DNA from: Drosophila pseudoobscura | Taxonomy: Eukaryota; Arthropoda; Insecta; Diptera; Drosophilidae | DNA length: 64,000 nt | Assembly (NCBI RefSeq): GCF_009870125.1 | Contig: NC_046679.1 | Span: 18,600,001 to 18,664,000, forward strand | Direction: 5' to 3' | Part shown: piece by piece, positions 47,041-57,869 of the stretch | Layout: each line of letters begins with the position of its first letter | Position numbering within the stretch: position 1 is the stretch's first letter | Program-made: the position numbers and the translations under genes | Notes under the pieces: model-generated | What the model saw: only the letters and a program-made list of their open reading frames with translations | What the model was told of the DNA's origin: nothing | Databases searched by the model: none

Positions 47041-47386
47041 AGCACTCCTCGGTCATGCACCCCTAGGCACATGACAGTTTCACCTTGGATTGGGGTTATT
47101 TCAGTATGAGTTTTCTTCTCTCCGTCCGACTACAATTAGCCAGCATCCTGGCAGAGTCATGGCCGTACCAGGACCTGTTTCCAGCCGACCTTACGGGGAG
47201 AGTACAGTCGCACTTCCACCGGTGTGTAAAGTTACGGCGTCTGCCGATTCGGTCGTGACCCCATGTATCCTAGAAGGTGCTGCACAGTCGCATCTGATTC
47301 AGGGCAATCCACGAACCCGAGATGCCTGTGCCCCATTCCAAGTTTACAGTTTTGACAAACCGTAGCCCCCTGTAGCAAGTTTTAAC

Positions 47387-47525
47387 TCATTCCAGAGTCC
47401 TAATGTATGCGGATGATTTCAAGTTATATTCTGCCTATAGTGATCCAATGTTCCCGTTATTTCCTCAAACAGAACTGGACGCTCTTAATAATTGGTGTTT
47501 AATTAACGTTCTTCCATTTAACATT
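47387..47525 (+). pseudogene. CR1/Jockey-like RT scrap (YADD motif)
   Basis: SRVLMYADDFKLYSA then LDALNNWCLINVLPFNI is the catalytic YADD motif and following helix of CR1/Jockey-type reverse transcriptases. It ends abruptly. It could come from the same family as the scrap at 25129-25325. Confidence 0.7.
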
Positions 47526-48422
47526 TTCGGTGGCCTCGGACTTCGGCTTTCACAGCTTATTTTTTACCCGGTTGGAAAATCTCCTGAAGAGCCTATCCAC
47601 CTGGGGATCATTGGTTCTGATAAACTCTAGCCTGAGCCTCTTTCTGAATAGAAGTATTCCTTCAATTTCAATAAAAAAGTCGTACTTCTGCGGCTTTGTG
47701 ACGACTGAGTACCTTTTGGACCTTTTGGGGGGCAGCAGCTGCAGAAGGATCACAAGCTTTGGCTTGATTGTGCCAACGTCCAAATCAAAATAAGTTCAGA
47801 TAAGCGCCAACAAATTATAATGAAGTAACGATTTTTGAATTATATTTAATTAAATTAGTGATATTGTTTTTTTTAATTATTTTATCATCAAAAACTTAAA
47901 GCTGTAGCAATTTCCGTGTTTTTGTGTTTTAGTTTTTTTTTTAGCTTTTTTTAGATTTGAAGAAAAACATATTGAGATCAATATGTAGACCTATTTCCGA
48001 CACTGTAGTAGGTTACAGTGGATTTCTGTTTTAGTTCAGATAGTCCAATCAAAAGTGAAAAAATTTGATAAATGAATTTGAAAATTTATTTTATAAATTT
48101 TCCAAAGTTATTTTATTTTGATATTGTACGATACTAATAATAATTTACAAATAAAAATTCGTTTTGTATGTATGTAAATACACTCGTATGTTGCACATAT
48201 TGCTTAAATTACATATGTACATACATACAAATGTTCAAGTTATGCATAAAGTGAAAATGTGTAAAATTGTATCACTATAAATTTACAAATGTATACATAA
48301 AATGGTCAATGCTAAATGTATTCACTTAAAATACTGGAAGGCAGAGTGACTAAAAAAAATTATACGCAGAATAAAAAAAAAAAAATACCCACATAACTGG
48401 TGATAGGCGATAGTATCCAATT
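47526..48422. other. Intergenic stretch, nothing firmly recognised
   Basis: A minus-strand frame at 47783-47550 is not recognised. From 47800 the DNA is AT-rich with GTATG/CATAC tracts. Confidence 0.4.
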
Positions 48423-49837
48423 ATGAACCACGCCACCACCCAAAATTACAACCCATGTGCAGAAAATCGATATTCTAGTCAAACTACTAGTATCACTGCT
48501 TGTGGTACTTACCCCGTGTATAGTAAAAAATGTATCTTATTAACTAAAATGTATAAATATGGTTGGATGCGCACATTAATATATACAAAAGAAGGATATT
48601 TAACCACATCGCAGATATTAGTCTAAATTGGTTGCAGACTGTGTAGTCTTGACAATTATTTAATATCTCTCGGTTTTGCTGAATTAATGCACGTACATAT
48701 GTACATACATACATATGTGCATAATGTATGTGCATGTGAAAGTATATGGGCTTGTGGATACTATTTGTGAAACTAGATTCCGTGCTTTGCAATGATCAGT
48801 GGTAAAACTGGAAAATTAACAATGCATCTTGTTCGTAGTAACTTTTGCCAACGATGATTATTTGAAATCGCCGTCAACAAATATTGGAGTCCAACTACAG
48901 AATTCGCCTACATCGTACAGAACCGATCATATCAACATGACAGGGGCAGAAGCTGAACAAAATATGAATGACACATCGGTTAAACTTAACCAAAGTGTAA
49001 CATTTGTCCGGAGTAGTGGAATCACTAATGGAGCTGTTTTTCATGAGGAAGTCATTGAAACCGAGTGGAATTTCCCTCCAAAAGTGCCAACTCCGCACAT
49101 CTACCATTGCATTAACCCAGTAAGTCAGAAAATCGAGTAATTCTAGCTTCGGTGCACCGAAATTAATCTACATATGTACATACATACATACATATATGTA
49201 TGTACCTTTGAAGATTTATTAAAAAAGTAAATATACATATATGCATATGTATATATATACAAAAAGAGTTTGTTTCAAAGATACCGAAGATTGGAGACCT
49301 GGCTGCTTTGTAAAAATGCAGCGTGATACATCCTCTTATTTTTTCAATTGCTTGTTTTGAAGCAAAACGACAGCAGAAGTTTCGTGATCTAAGAAGATCC
49401 ATACATCTTAGATGCAACACTTGTGTGTCTAACATGTCTGACGAACTGTGAGTAACAGCATGCAAATTGAAAATTAAATTGCTAATGGTCAAGATTTCAG
49501 ATTCGTGAAGTCATTTCGGATCGATACACAAACTTTCAAAACGATTTTGGAGAAAGATGATATATGCTTTCCCCTGGATATAAAGAACATAGCGGGAATT
49601 TTAAAATACAAAATTAATTTGCTGCACTTACACTTTAAAGTCAGAAATAAATGGGGCGGGAAACAGCTGTGCTCACCCAGATGTTTTGTTAAGCGCATGT
49701 CACAGTCTGAGCTGCTACATGCACATTTGTGCTGGTATGCGCAAAAATATATTTCTTGCCAACGTTCCGATTACCAAATCGGACTGCGTCAGCTGTTTCG
49801 TTGTTGCCCTGGCCAATTTGTTCCAAGTCAAATTTAA
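48423..49837 (+). CDS. Uncharacterised host gene, about four exons
   Basis: Provisional exons: 48423-48504 (weak donor), 48839-49119, 49374 or 49377-49447, 49501-49837; their phases agree (1, 0, 2). The second exon ends at a consensus GTAAGT, the third at GTGAGT, and the fourth follows a ttcag acceptor. The protein is low in repeats. Its N-terminal half is polar (Asn/Ser/Thr-rich, with ETEWNFPPKVPTPHIYHC) and its C-terminal half is basic with many Cys, His and Tyr. No signal peptide, membrane span or known domain is recognised. The first exon and the third acceptor are uncertain. It may be part of the same transcription unit as the exon at 50995. Confidence 0.5.
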
Positions 49838-50994
49838 GGTTGGGTTAAAATAAAATTATATGTAAAGATAGCACAAGTTAAATTGAATTGATATAGGTGT
49901 CAAGTTTATGTTAATAAGACATAAATTTGTTTAAGCTTGCAATTAAAATTACGTTTCGTTGTATAAAAAGCCGCTTACTTTTCGTTTGAGGAAAATGTTT
50001 TTGTATTGAAAAGTAAGAAATCTTGCGGATTCTGAAAAAGGGACCCTTAATTTAGATACGTGATTTCAAGATACATCGGAAAGTTTTTATGAAAGTGAAA
50101 AACGGAGCCTGGCTGACAAGCTACATTTTTTCTCGATATTTGTCCAACATCTATCTTTCTTCCATATCAACGGCCAATGTAAATGTTACTATCGTCGTCT
50201 CTCACTCTAGAAGTGTGGCTTCGTAATGAATTGTGGGAATTCATAGACGAATTGCAAATCTATAAGAGAAAGAGAGATACAAAATTTCCATATCATAATA
50301 GTCTTGCGAAACCTGAAGAACATCTCTGTCACTTTTCCTCTCCCAGTGTAGCTTAGTAGTTAATGTAATTTTCCCATTCTTCATTAGGTGGGAAGAAGAT
50401 AGATAGTTAGAAGTAAAGTGGGTGAGAAATAAAATGGTGGTTTAAGAATCAAGTAGTGAAAAACGTTGGCAAAAATAAATTTTCGCGCTATCAATAACAG
50501 CGGGTGAAGACAGCCACATTCCCGCCACATTTAATTCAGACCTCAATTTTAAGTGCAACAAATTCACTTTGAGGTAACAACTAGATTGGCTGGAACTTTA
50601 TCGAAAATCATTTTGAAAGTATGTATGTTTGTGGATACGAAAAAATTTCACAAATCTGACAGCCATTAGCAATTTAATTTTCAATTTGCATTTTTTCTTT
50701 AATTTCGCACTTTCTGCACTTGAAAAAAATAAAAGCATTTTTATCACGCTGTATGTTTACGAAACAACCAGGTCAGCTGGTTTTGTTTTCCAGACACGAT
50801 GAGAATTGTTCGAATCTTGTTGGATGGTATCATTATTGTAGACACACTGAAGGACCTAAGTTTCTTGTCCTTTTCTACTGTCTCAGATTGCTGCAAGACT
50901 TTTTTCCAGAAATCTCGCTGGCCATCGAAATGAACATACATATGTATTTCCACAACATATTAGACATGTGAACTCTAAATGTGTCTTTTTTCAG

Positions 50995-51147
50995 GATTTA
51001 CTGGTGGGAAGTGATAAGAACGGCTTTAAAGGACTTCGTAAGCAATTTAGTGGGCGATTTAAACGCTTAGTTACTCGAAAAGTAGAACACGGCCCAGTGA
51101 TACCTCCGGAATTAAAGCCACAATTAAAAACAATATACGTGTACTAA
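50995..51147 (+). CDS. Terminal coding exon of an uncharacterised gene
   Basis: A strong acceptor (gtcttttttcag) opens a 50-codon frame that is rich in basic residues and ends PVIPPELKPQLKTIYVY before the stop. The composition and clean acceptor look like real coding sequence. Upstream, 50780-50940 is open in two frames and probably holds the preceding exon, but I could not find a donor with the right phase. The alternative frame after the same acceptor (IYWWEVIRTALKDF) stops after 24 codons. Confidence 0.5.
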   Translation, partial: DLLVGSDKNGFKGLRKQFSGRFKRLVTRKVEHGPVIPPELKPQLKTIYVY

Positions 51148-51599
51148 TTTTGGAAGAAACTTCGATGACAAGCACAAATGATTCAATATATGCACGCATA
51201 TATAATATTCATGTATAGATGTACTCGTATGTATTTTTATATATTGTGAAAAACATTAGTGATAATAAAAGCAAGATAAACTAAGCTCCAAATTTAATCA
51301 ACATTTTTAAGTACTAAGTTAATCATGCGTAATGTGTATAATTTTCGTATATTTTATGATACATCTCAAATTTTCCAAAGCATTTTAGATTTTATAAAAA
51401 AAAATAGATACATTTAAACAAAGCATTTTTAATTTATATTTTACCTGTTGCGATTACTGGTCAACTTGATGGTCACGACAAACAAAAAGTATGAATTGGA
51501 AATGGTGATACCCACTGATTTGGTATCAGAAGTCAGAAATGGCAAGATATAGAAACTAATCAAAAAATGGGTGAAAAAGTACCTTACTGAGGAAAAACA

Positions 51600-51960
51600 A
51601 GTTGTTCCAGTGCGGCCATGACATTAATCTGCGCCAAGGCCAAGAAAAACAGGTATGCCAAAAAAAGGGAGTGCTGGGAACACACTAATGTGAGTCAGCC
51701 TCGGCGGTTATTCTCCACATCAGCATAGTGAGGCTAATGAGACAGACGCCTTAGCCAAAACGGCAACATACCGCAGCTCTCAAGGTACCCCACGATCCAC
51801 TGTAAAGCAAATGTCGTGCCGAATCTACCCATCTCGTACGCGGAAAAGACTGGGCAGCGCCAGTGCGTACTGTACAACATCGAAAGTTGGGAAGTCTTAG
51901 ATGACCAGTCTGATCTCAGGTACTCTTTAGAACCCAAAACCCGCGGAATAAATTAACCCC
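51600..51960 (+). pseudogene. LINE RNase H-end scrap
   Basis: An ANETDALAKTA motif around 51730-51765 resembles the fourth RNase H motif (GNxxADELAR) seen intact near 19130. The rest is not alignable by eye. Confidence 0.4.
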
Positions 51961-52540
51961 AAAAAGGCTAACTGAGAAGCATGAAGCACAGTTTTAGAGA
52001 AATTACTGCCATTCAAAGCTCCATTATGAAATGCAATGACTGCAAAAATAGAACGATAAAGAATAACGAGGATCCTGAGCGGTCAGACTATATAACCAGT
52101 TTAGCACTATACAAAAAAGAAAGGAGGGAAGAAAAATAAACTTGAGGAATATATTTGCATTGGGAAAGTCGAATTCTCTTGGCTTAAGGAAAATATATAA
52201 TAGAATTTTGATTTGTTTTAGCTGCCGCCGTCGCTCCCTCTTTGTAGCTGCCGTCGCCCAGCAGCTCGGTCATGGGAGTCAAGTCTTCTTCTGCATTGTG
52301 GACGTGCTTTTGGAGGCCTGGGACAATCTTGTTCATTGTCGTGTCTATTTTGGACAGCCTATCGTCCAGGCTTTGTTGATGCTAGATCACAGCTGGAGCT
52401 GGCTTAGAGATCCTGATTACGATCCTGTAGCCTTTCTCCGCTTAGAGTTGGTACGTGTATGAAGGGGTGGTGCACTCACCGTCCCTGTAGTGGGGCTGCA
52501 GGACCCTGTAGGAGTCCACATCATTGCACATGATGCGATT
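51961..52540. other. Repeat-derived DNA, not assigned
   Basis: On the minus strand 52200-52460 reads as a short gag-like stretch without firm motifs. A DINE-1 box (gatttcgtcttttgcgggggcgg) lies at 52536-52560. Confidence 0.35.
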
Positions 52541-52589
52541 TCGTCTTTTGCGGGGGCGGAAGGGGGTGTGGCGATATTTTGACACAAAG

Positions 52590-55085
52590 CGGGTTAATTC
52601 ATTTATTAATTATTCGTTTATTAAATAACGGAGAAGGGGTCTGCTCCTTCCGCCTTCTCTCCAGCGACCTAAGCGTTCGCATCACGCTAGAGGCGAACTC
52701 CGCAGCCGCTTTCCACACTTTCGGGTCTGGCAGCATTTGTGGCGCCAGACTCTCGCTGCTGACCCTAGACCCTGCTGCTGCCTCCAGTGTCTGACGCTCA
52801 TGGTCAAACCTGTGGCAGTCGAAGAGGATGTGACGAGCGTCTTCCTCTACGCCTGTGCTACATTCGCGGCTCCAGCCCTCTGTCTTATGGCCGAAACGCT
52901 TGAGGTAGCCGCGGAAGAAGCCATGTCCGCTCAGTGCCTGGGTGAGGTAGCAATTTACCGAGCTTCCTTTCAACCCAGCATGCTATGCTCGGGATGAGAG
53001 TGTGGCTCCATCGGCCTTTGGGTGTGTGGTCCCAACGAGACTGCCATCTGTTCAAGCTGATCCTTCTGGCGGCGTCCTTTATTTCTGCTTTGGAGCGTAC
53101 TTCAGCTGCACTGTCCTGCGTGGCGTCGTGGATCTCTTTCCCCTCCCGTATCAGCTCCCTAAGCGGAACTAGCCCGACAATGACTAGCGCTGCATCGTCC
53201 GAGATGGTCCGGAACGAGCACGCGATCCTGATGGCGCACAATGCGTAGATTGCCTTCACTCCTCGTATATAGCTTTTAACCTTCGCGGCTTCCGCCCAGA
53301 ATGGTTCGGCGTAGAGCATCTGTGACGTCACGACGCTCGTCAGCAACTCGTTGCAGGATTGGGCGTTGCCTTGCGGCACCTCTGGTCTCCTGGTCCGTAG
53401 TCCCCAGGGTTCGCTGTTCCCTGATTCCTGCGGCTTCTTTTGCCTGCAGATGGATTGGAATCATTCCTGCTACCACTAGTGGTAGGATACCATACCGTCT
53501 TGGGATACCGTTCTGAATGCACAACACACTCTCAGGGCACACAGACTCTGAAGTGCGTTGCATTCTCGGGCATACATATGTGCAGCGTACATTAGCGTTG
53601 AGCCAACTACGCTCGTTAGTAGCTTTTGCCTTGGCTGTTTCGGGCCTCCGCCATGATGCGGGATAGGGCCACCGCCGGCTTTTCTGCTGGCATACGCCAT
53701 GTGATGCTTGAAGCTGAGTCTGTGGTCAATCATGAACTCCAGGTTCTTCAGGCTTGGACTGGAGCTGATAGTGCAGTCACCTACTCGGATCGTGGCCGTC
53801 TCCACTACTCTCCTGCTGCTTATGAGCACCGCCTCCGCTTTGTGGGTGGCTAATGAGAGGTCCCTCCCGGTTAGCGATGTTCTGGCGCGCTATGCCGCGT
53901 CGTTGTAGATTTCTTCTGCCTCTATCTATTTTGCCACTACGACTATTGCTATATCGTCGGCAAATCCTATCACCGTGGCACCAATTGACATATTCATCAT
54001 GAGGATTCCATCATACATGATATTCCACAGCAGCGGGCCGTGGACCGATCCTTGGGGAACTCCTCCAGTGATTTGATGCTCACGTGTCCCCTTATCCGTC
54101 TCATATATGAGCACTCGGTCAGTTAGATAGTCCGCGATGATTTTCTGCAGATACAACGGTATTTGGAAGTTTCTCAGTGCTTCTAGTATGTGATCCCAAT
54201 TGGCAGAGTTGAATGCATTTTGGACGTTGAGTGTTGTCACTATGCAATATTCTTTGGTCCCATACATCCATCGGGTGCTATCAATTGCTCACTTTGCTAT
54301 CTCACATACCTCGCCGATTGCGTCCACCGTGGACCTGCCTTTGCGAATCCGTGCTGTCTCGGTGAAAGCTGACGCGTTACTGCCTTCTCTAGCCTCGTGT
54401 GGATTATGCGCTCGAAAATCTTACCCACTGTATCGAGCAGGCAGAGTGGTCTAGAGTGGCTCCTCGGCCGGCTTGTTTTCCTTGGGTAAGAGGACTAGCC
54501 GCTGTCGCTTTCATGGTATGGAGAAGGTCCCTTCGGACATGCACGCATTGGATAAACCCACGTACATTTGTGGATTGGTCTCAATGGCTGTGCGGAGAAC
54601 GGTATTTGGGACCCGATCAGGTCCTTGTGCTTTGCCGTTCTTGATCCGTTGTAGAGCTTTGAGGACTTTTTCTTCCGTGGTGGCTTATATTTCAAGTGGC
54701 GGAATTCTATCCATCACCCTCTGGGCTGCCACAAATAGGGTTTCTACTATGTAAACCAGCAGTCACAGTTAAACAACACTCGTAGTCTCTTTATTACCAG
54801 CCTGTATGCGAAGCCCCAAGGGTTCGAATCTACGTCATCCCAAAGCTTTTCGAAGCATTTGCGGTTGGCATCCTTGATTTGTCTCTTCAAGCAGCGTCTG
54901 CTTTCTTTATATTCTCCTTGGAGCCTCTCGAATTCCGGGGAACGTCTCGAACGCTAGTAAAGTCGTCTTTTGCGTTGGCATTCCCGCCTGGCGCTACCTA
55001 TAGCAGCGTTCCACCAGTAAGTTGGCCTGCGATTGTCAAGGTGTGGCCTTTTCCTTCACATCAAAGGGTATGTGTGGCCAGTTGA
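52590..55085 (-). pseudogene. R1-type LINE ORF2, rearranged
   Basis: Minus-strand order: pre-RT region (AQGPDRVPNTVL near 54610), RT (YCIVTTLNVQNAFNSANWDH; GGVPQGSVHGPLLWN; FADDIAI at 54250-53940), thumb region (53829-53520), then a C-terminal segment with a Cys/His cluster (CSTGVEEDARHILFDCHRF, 52860) typical of R1/Jockey-type ORF2. A thumb-like segment occurs twice (LLTSVVGSTLMYAA near 53610 and ELLTSVVTSQMLYAE near 53340), so two partial copies seem joined. Stops and frameshifts throughout. Confidence 0.75.
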
Positions 55086-55224
55086 GTTTATCTCTCTTCA
55101 GCCGTCCCATTGGTCGCGTAGTCCTCGAACATGGCCCAGACCATATCCGGTTCTAGAGTTTCGGCCTTGTACCCGATCTGCTTGCCAATGAATTGCCAGG
55201 ATACCGTCGTCGCCTGCTGTAGGG

Positions 55225-55505
55225 TGAGGCTTGGGGGCAGGTAGTAGCCCCGATAGGGTCCCGTAAGTACTATCCGGCCATAGCCTAGGTACTCTCGGAG
55301 ATACCTGTCGGTATCTCAGAATAGCAAAGACCCTCGTAGTAATTCTTAGTCTGACAGGGTCCCACAAGTACTTTCCGGCGATATCCTAGGTACTCTCGGC
55401 GATAACTGTCGGTATCTCCGCATGGCAGGACCTTCGTAGTAATCCTGTGCCCGACAAGGTACCGCAAGTACTATCCGGCGATAGCCTAGGTACTCTCGGC
55501 GATCA
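55225..55505. repeat. Tandem repeat, about 101-bp unit, nearly three copies
   Basis: cctaggtactctcgg recurs at 55283, 55385 and 55485 (spacing 102 and 100). Each is preceded by aagtactatccgg or aagtactttccgg. It is built from the end of the BEL/Pao RT frame (REYLGYRRI) and extends it. Confidence 0.8.
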
Positions 55506-56520
55506 ACTTGAAGGAAAGCTCGTCCACAGCCGGGTCCCAGCGTATTCCAAGAACCTTGACATATTGGGCTATCTCCCTTTAGGGCTTCAAGTGGATACTC
55601 ACAAATGTCCTTTGGCAGCGAATTGAATAGTGACCAACAGTTTGAACTCCATTTTCGAAGTTTAAATTGAGCTTGGCTCAACAGCAGAATTAATTCATCT
55701 TTGAGTGCAACGAGATCGTCGATATTATCGCAACCAGTAGGAATATCATCCACGTACGCGTCTCGTACAAGCACAGTAGCAGCCTTCGGATACAAATCGG
55801 TATGATCTTGATCAGGGTCTAGCTTTGAGAGCAAGATATGGATGAGCCACACATCGCGGCTGTCGCAGCTCAGCATGTAGAACACTTATACTTTCGTCGG
55901 CGGTGTCCACTATTTTACGCACCTCGGCGATGTTTAAACCCTTTGCGGTTGGCAACGAAAGAAAGTTTTGAATGAACGACTGAGCAATCAGTGATCTCCC
56001 ATGCGTCCTGGTAATTGGCATCCGATATGGGAATATGCTTTATTAGAGACAACGCTTCACCATCCAGATATGATTTCAAATAATGCAACTTTTGGCACTT
56101 GGACAGACTACTCTTCTTGTCGACTGAGCATAAGAACAAGTCACTAATCTGACACCAATCCTCGTATCTGCCCGAAAATGTCGGAATGCGTATTTTTTCG
56201 AACTGCAGCTCTGTGGTTCCCGATGAGTCCCGAATCCTCTCCAGGAGTTGAGTTTGCCCCTCAAATAAGCGTTCCACAGTGTTTGATAGCAGTAGATTTG
56301 AGTTGTCGTGCTCATTGTCGTGACTGCTCCGGTCACGTATGGCTTCGGTGAATAGCTCCATAAAGCGGTTGAAAGTTGCAACCAGTCGGTCCAGTACATG
56401 ACTGTACAAACTCTTGAGCCTCCATAGCCACGCGAGTTAGTTGGGATTTGCAGGCACCACGTTGCTGAATTAGACGATGCAATAGAGCCTTCATGGCGAA
56501 CAGCGGTCAGCGATATCACT
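55400..56520 (-). pseudogene. BEL/Pao gag joined to RT by internal deletion
   Basis: Minus strand: gag at 56490-55915 (QRGACKSQLTR; IRIPTFSGRYEDWCQISDLF; LHYLKSYLDGEALSLIKHI). Then, without protease or the first RT motifs, the RT palm with DAYVDDIPTGC (about 55765) and the following FKLRKWSSNC region. The step from gag to RT at about 55890-55920 implies a deletion of roughly 1.5-2 kb relative to a normal BEL/Pao pol. Confidence 0.8.
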
Positions 56521-56559
56521 CATATGATGCGGCGGTATAAACTATGCGTGCGGTTGGCT

Positions 56560-56925
56560 TCATCTAGAGATTTCGACTAACATCCACTCAATGACGGCCC
56601 AATGCAAAACGGTACCTAACGCCTCGTTAGGTGATTCGAGGTCGGATTTGCCTCGTGCGGCCATGCGTGCCGCTTGAATCAATAAACTGATGTTTCCTCC
56701 CTCTGATACAATAAGATCTGCAGACTTCTTCGTGCTCAGCGACCTTTTTAGAAATATAACAGTATAGGGCGTTCCACTGACTTTTTTTGCTTTTGGAACG
56801 GCTACACTTTTTTGTTTATCGAGCCAATCCACATACACATTTTCGTTCAAACATTTTTTAATTTGACCTGCATTAGTTTCATTTTGTTGCCAAACGACAA
56901 AAAATTTTCTTGCTCCTATCTTCAA
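56560..56925 (-). CDS. Unrecognised 121-codon open frame
   Basis: A minus-strand frame from ATG 56925 to a stop at 56560, lysine-rich with YVDWLDKQKSVAVPKAKK and VSGTPYTVIFLKR. It adjoins the start of the BEL/Pao gag (56490) and faces the protease gene. It may be a transposon leader ORF, an exon of a host gene, or chance. No function is proposed. Confidence 0.3.
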   Translation of the reverse strand: MKIGARKFFVVWQQNETNAGQIKKCLNENVYVDWLDKQKSVAVPKAKKVSGTPYTVIFLKRSLSTKKSADLIVSEGGNISLLIQAARMAARGKSDLESPNEALGTVLHWAVIEWMLVEISR

Positions 56926-56929
56926 AAAC

Positions 56930-57869
56930 TTTACTAATTGTATCTATAATGTCACCAAATCAAATCAAATCATTTTCTCTGAATTTCATACGGCAAGCAA
57001 CTGTGCATTTTAAAATTTGAGGGTATGATCTATTAATGGAAAGTGGAAACAATAATCTATATATCTACAACAGACAAAAGGTTTCAGGGTAGGACTAGGT
57101 AGGACTCATTTTGTATACCTTTTCCAAAATGTAGTTTTCCTTACTAGTTGCCACATCTTGAACGACTCACTTTAAACTACAATTACGAAGACATCACAAC
57201 TACTATATACAGTTCACAACTCAAAACACGTAGTACAAGCCCAACTGATTAAAAATCATCACAAAAATTTAATCAGAGATTTAAAGTTGTTATTAAAATG
57301 TCGTTGCACGTGCTTTTTGATAACAACAGCTGGGTGGAACAGCTGATTTTGTAAATGTGGAGACATCTATACACATTTTTGGTACGCAGCTTTTTTGACT
57401 TTTAGGTTAATTAGGTTTTGGCGAACAAAAGTGGTCGTTGGGACCATAGCGCGGCTCTGCTTCTGCGCTTTTTCGGCCAACAACAAAAATTTAAAAGCAA
57501 CTTTAATTGCTCGTTTGTTTTGCTGGCTGCTCTCAAGTTTCGTATAGAAGCAAAATAATTTGTACGCTACATACGTAAAGCATTTACATATACGTATATG
57601 TAGGTGAACTAAATTAGTATATATTTTATTTTACATGAACTAGTTAAATACATATATATAAACTAAATATTGTTATTACACATTCATATATGTATACACG
57701 AAAAAATTTAATATATACATATGTCCATATAGACATACTTATAAAAACGAATACATATGTAAATATATAGTGGAATATATACATATGTATATTTTGATTT
57801 TTTTATATAAATGTAGATCACTATAAAACCCTAATAACCCTATATAACAATGATAACTGATTCGTGAAA
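56930..57869 (+). promoter_or_regulatory. Upstream region and 5'UTR of the serine protease
   Basis: It holds an ttgtaaatgtggaga motif near 57350 that matches the inverted-repeat arms at 13046, a cgttgcacgtgc E-box-like site at about 57303, a microsatellite-rich stretch at 57580-57790, and a short run of sequence with few ATGs before 57870. The start site is not resolved. Confidence 0.35.
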
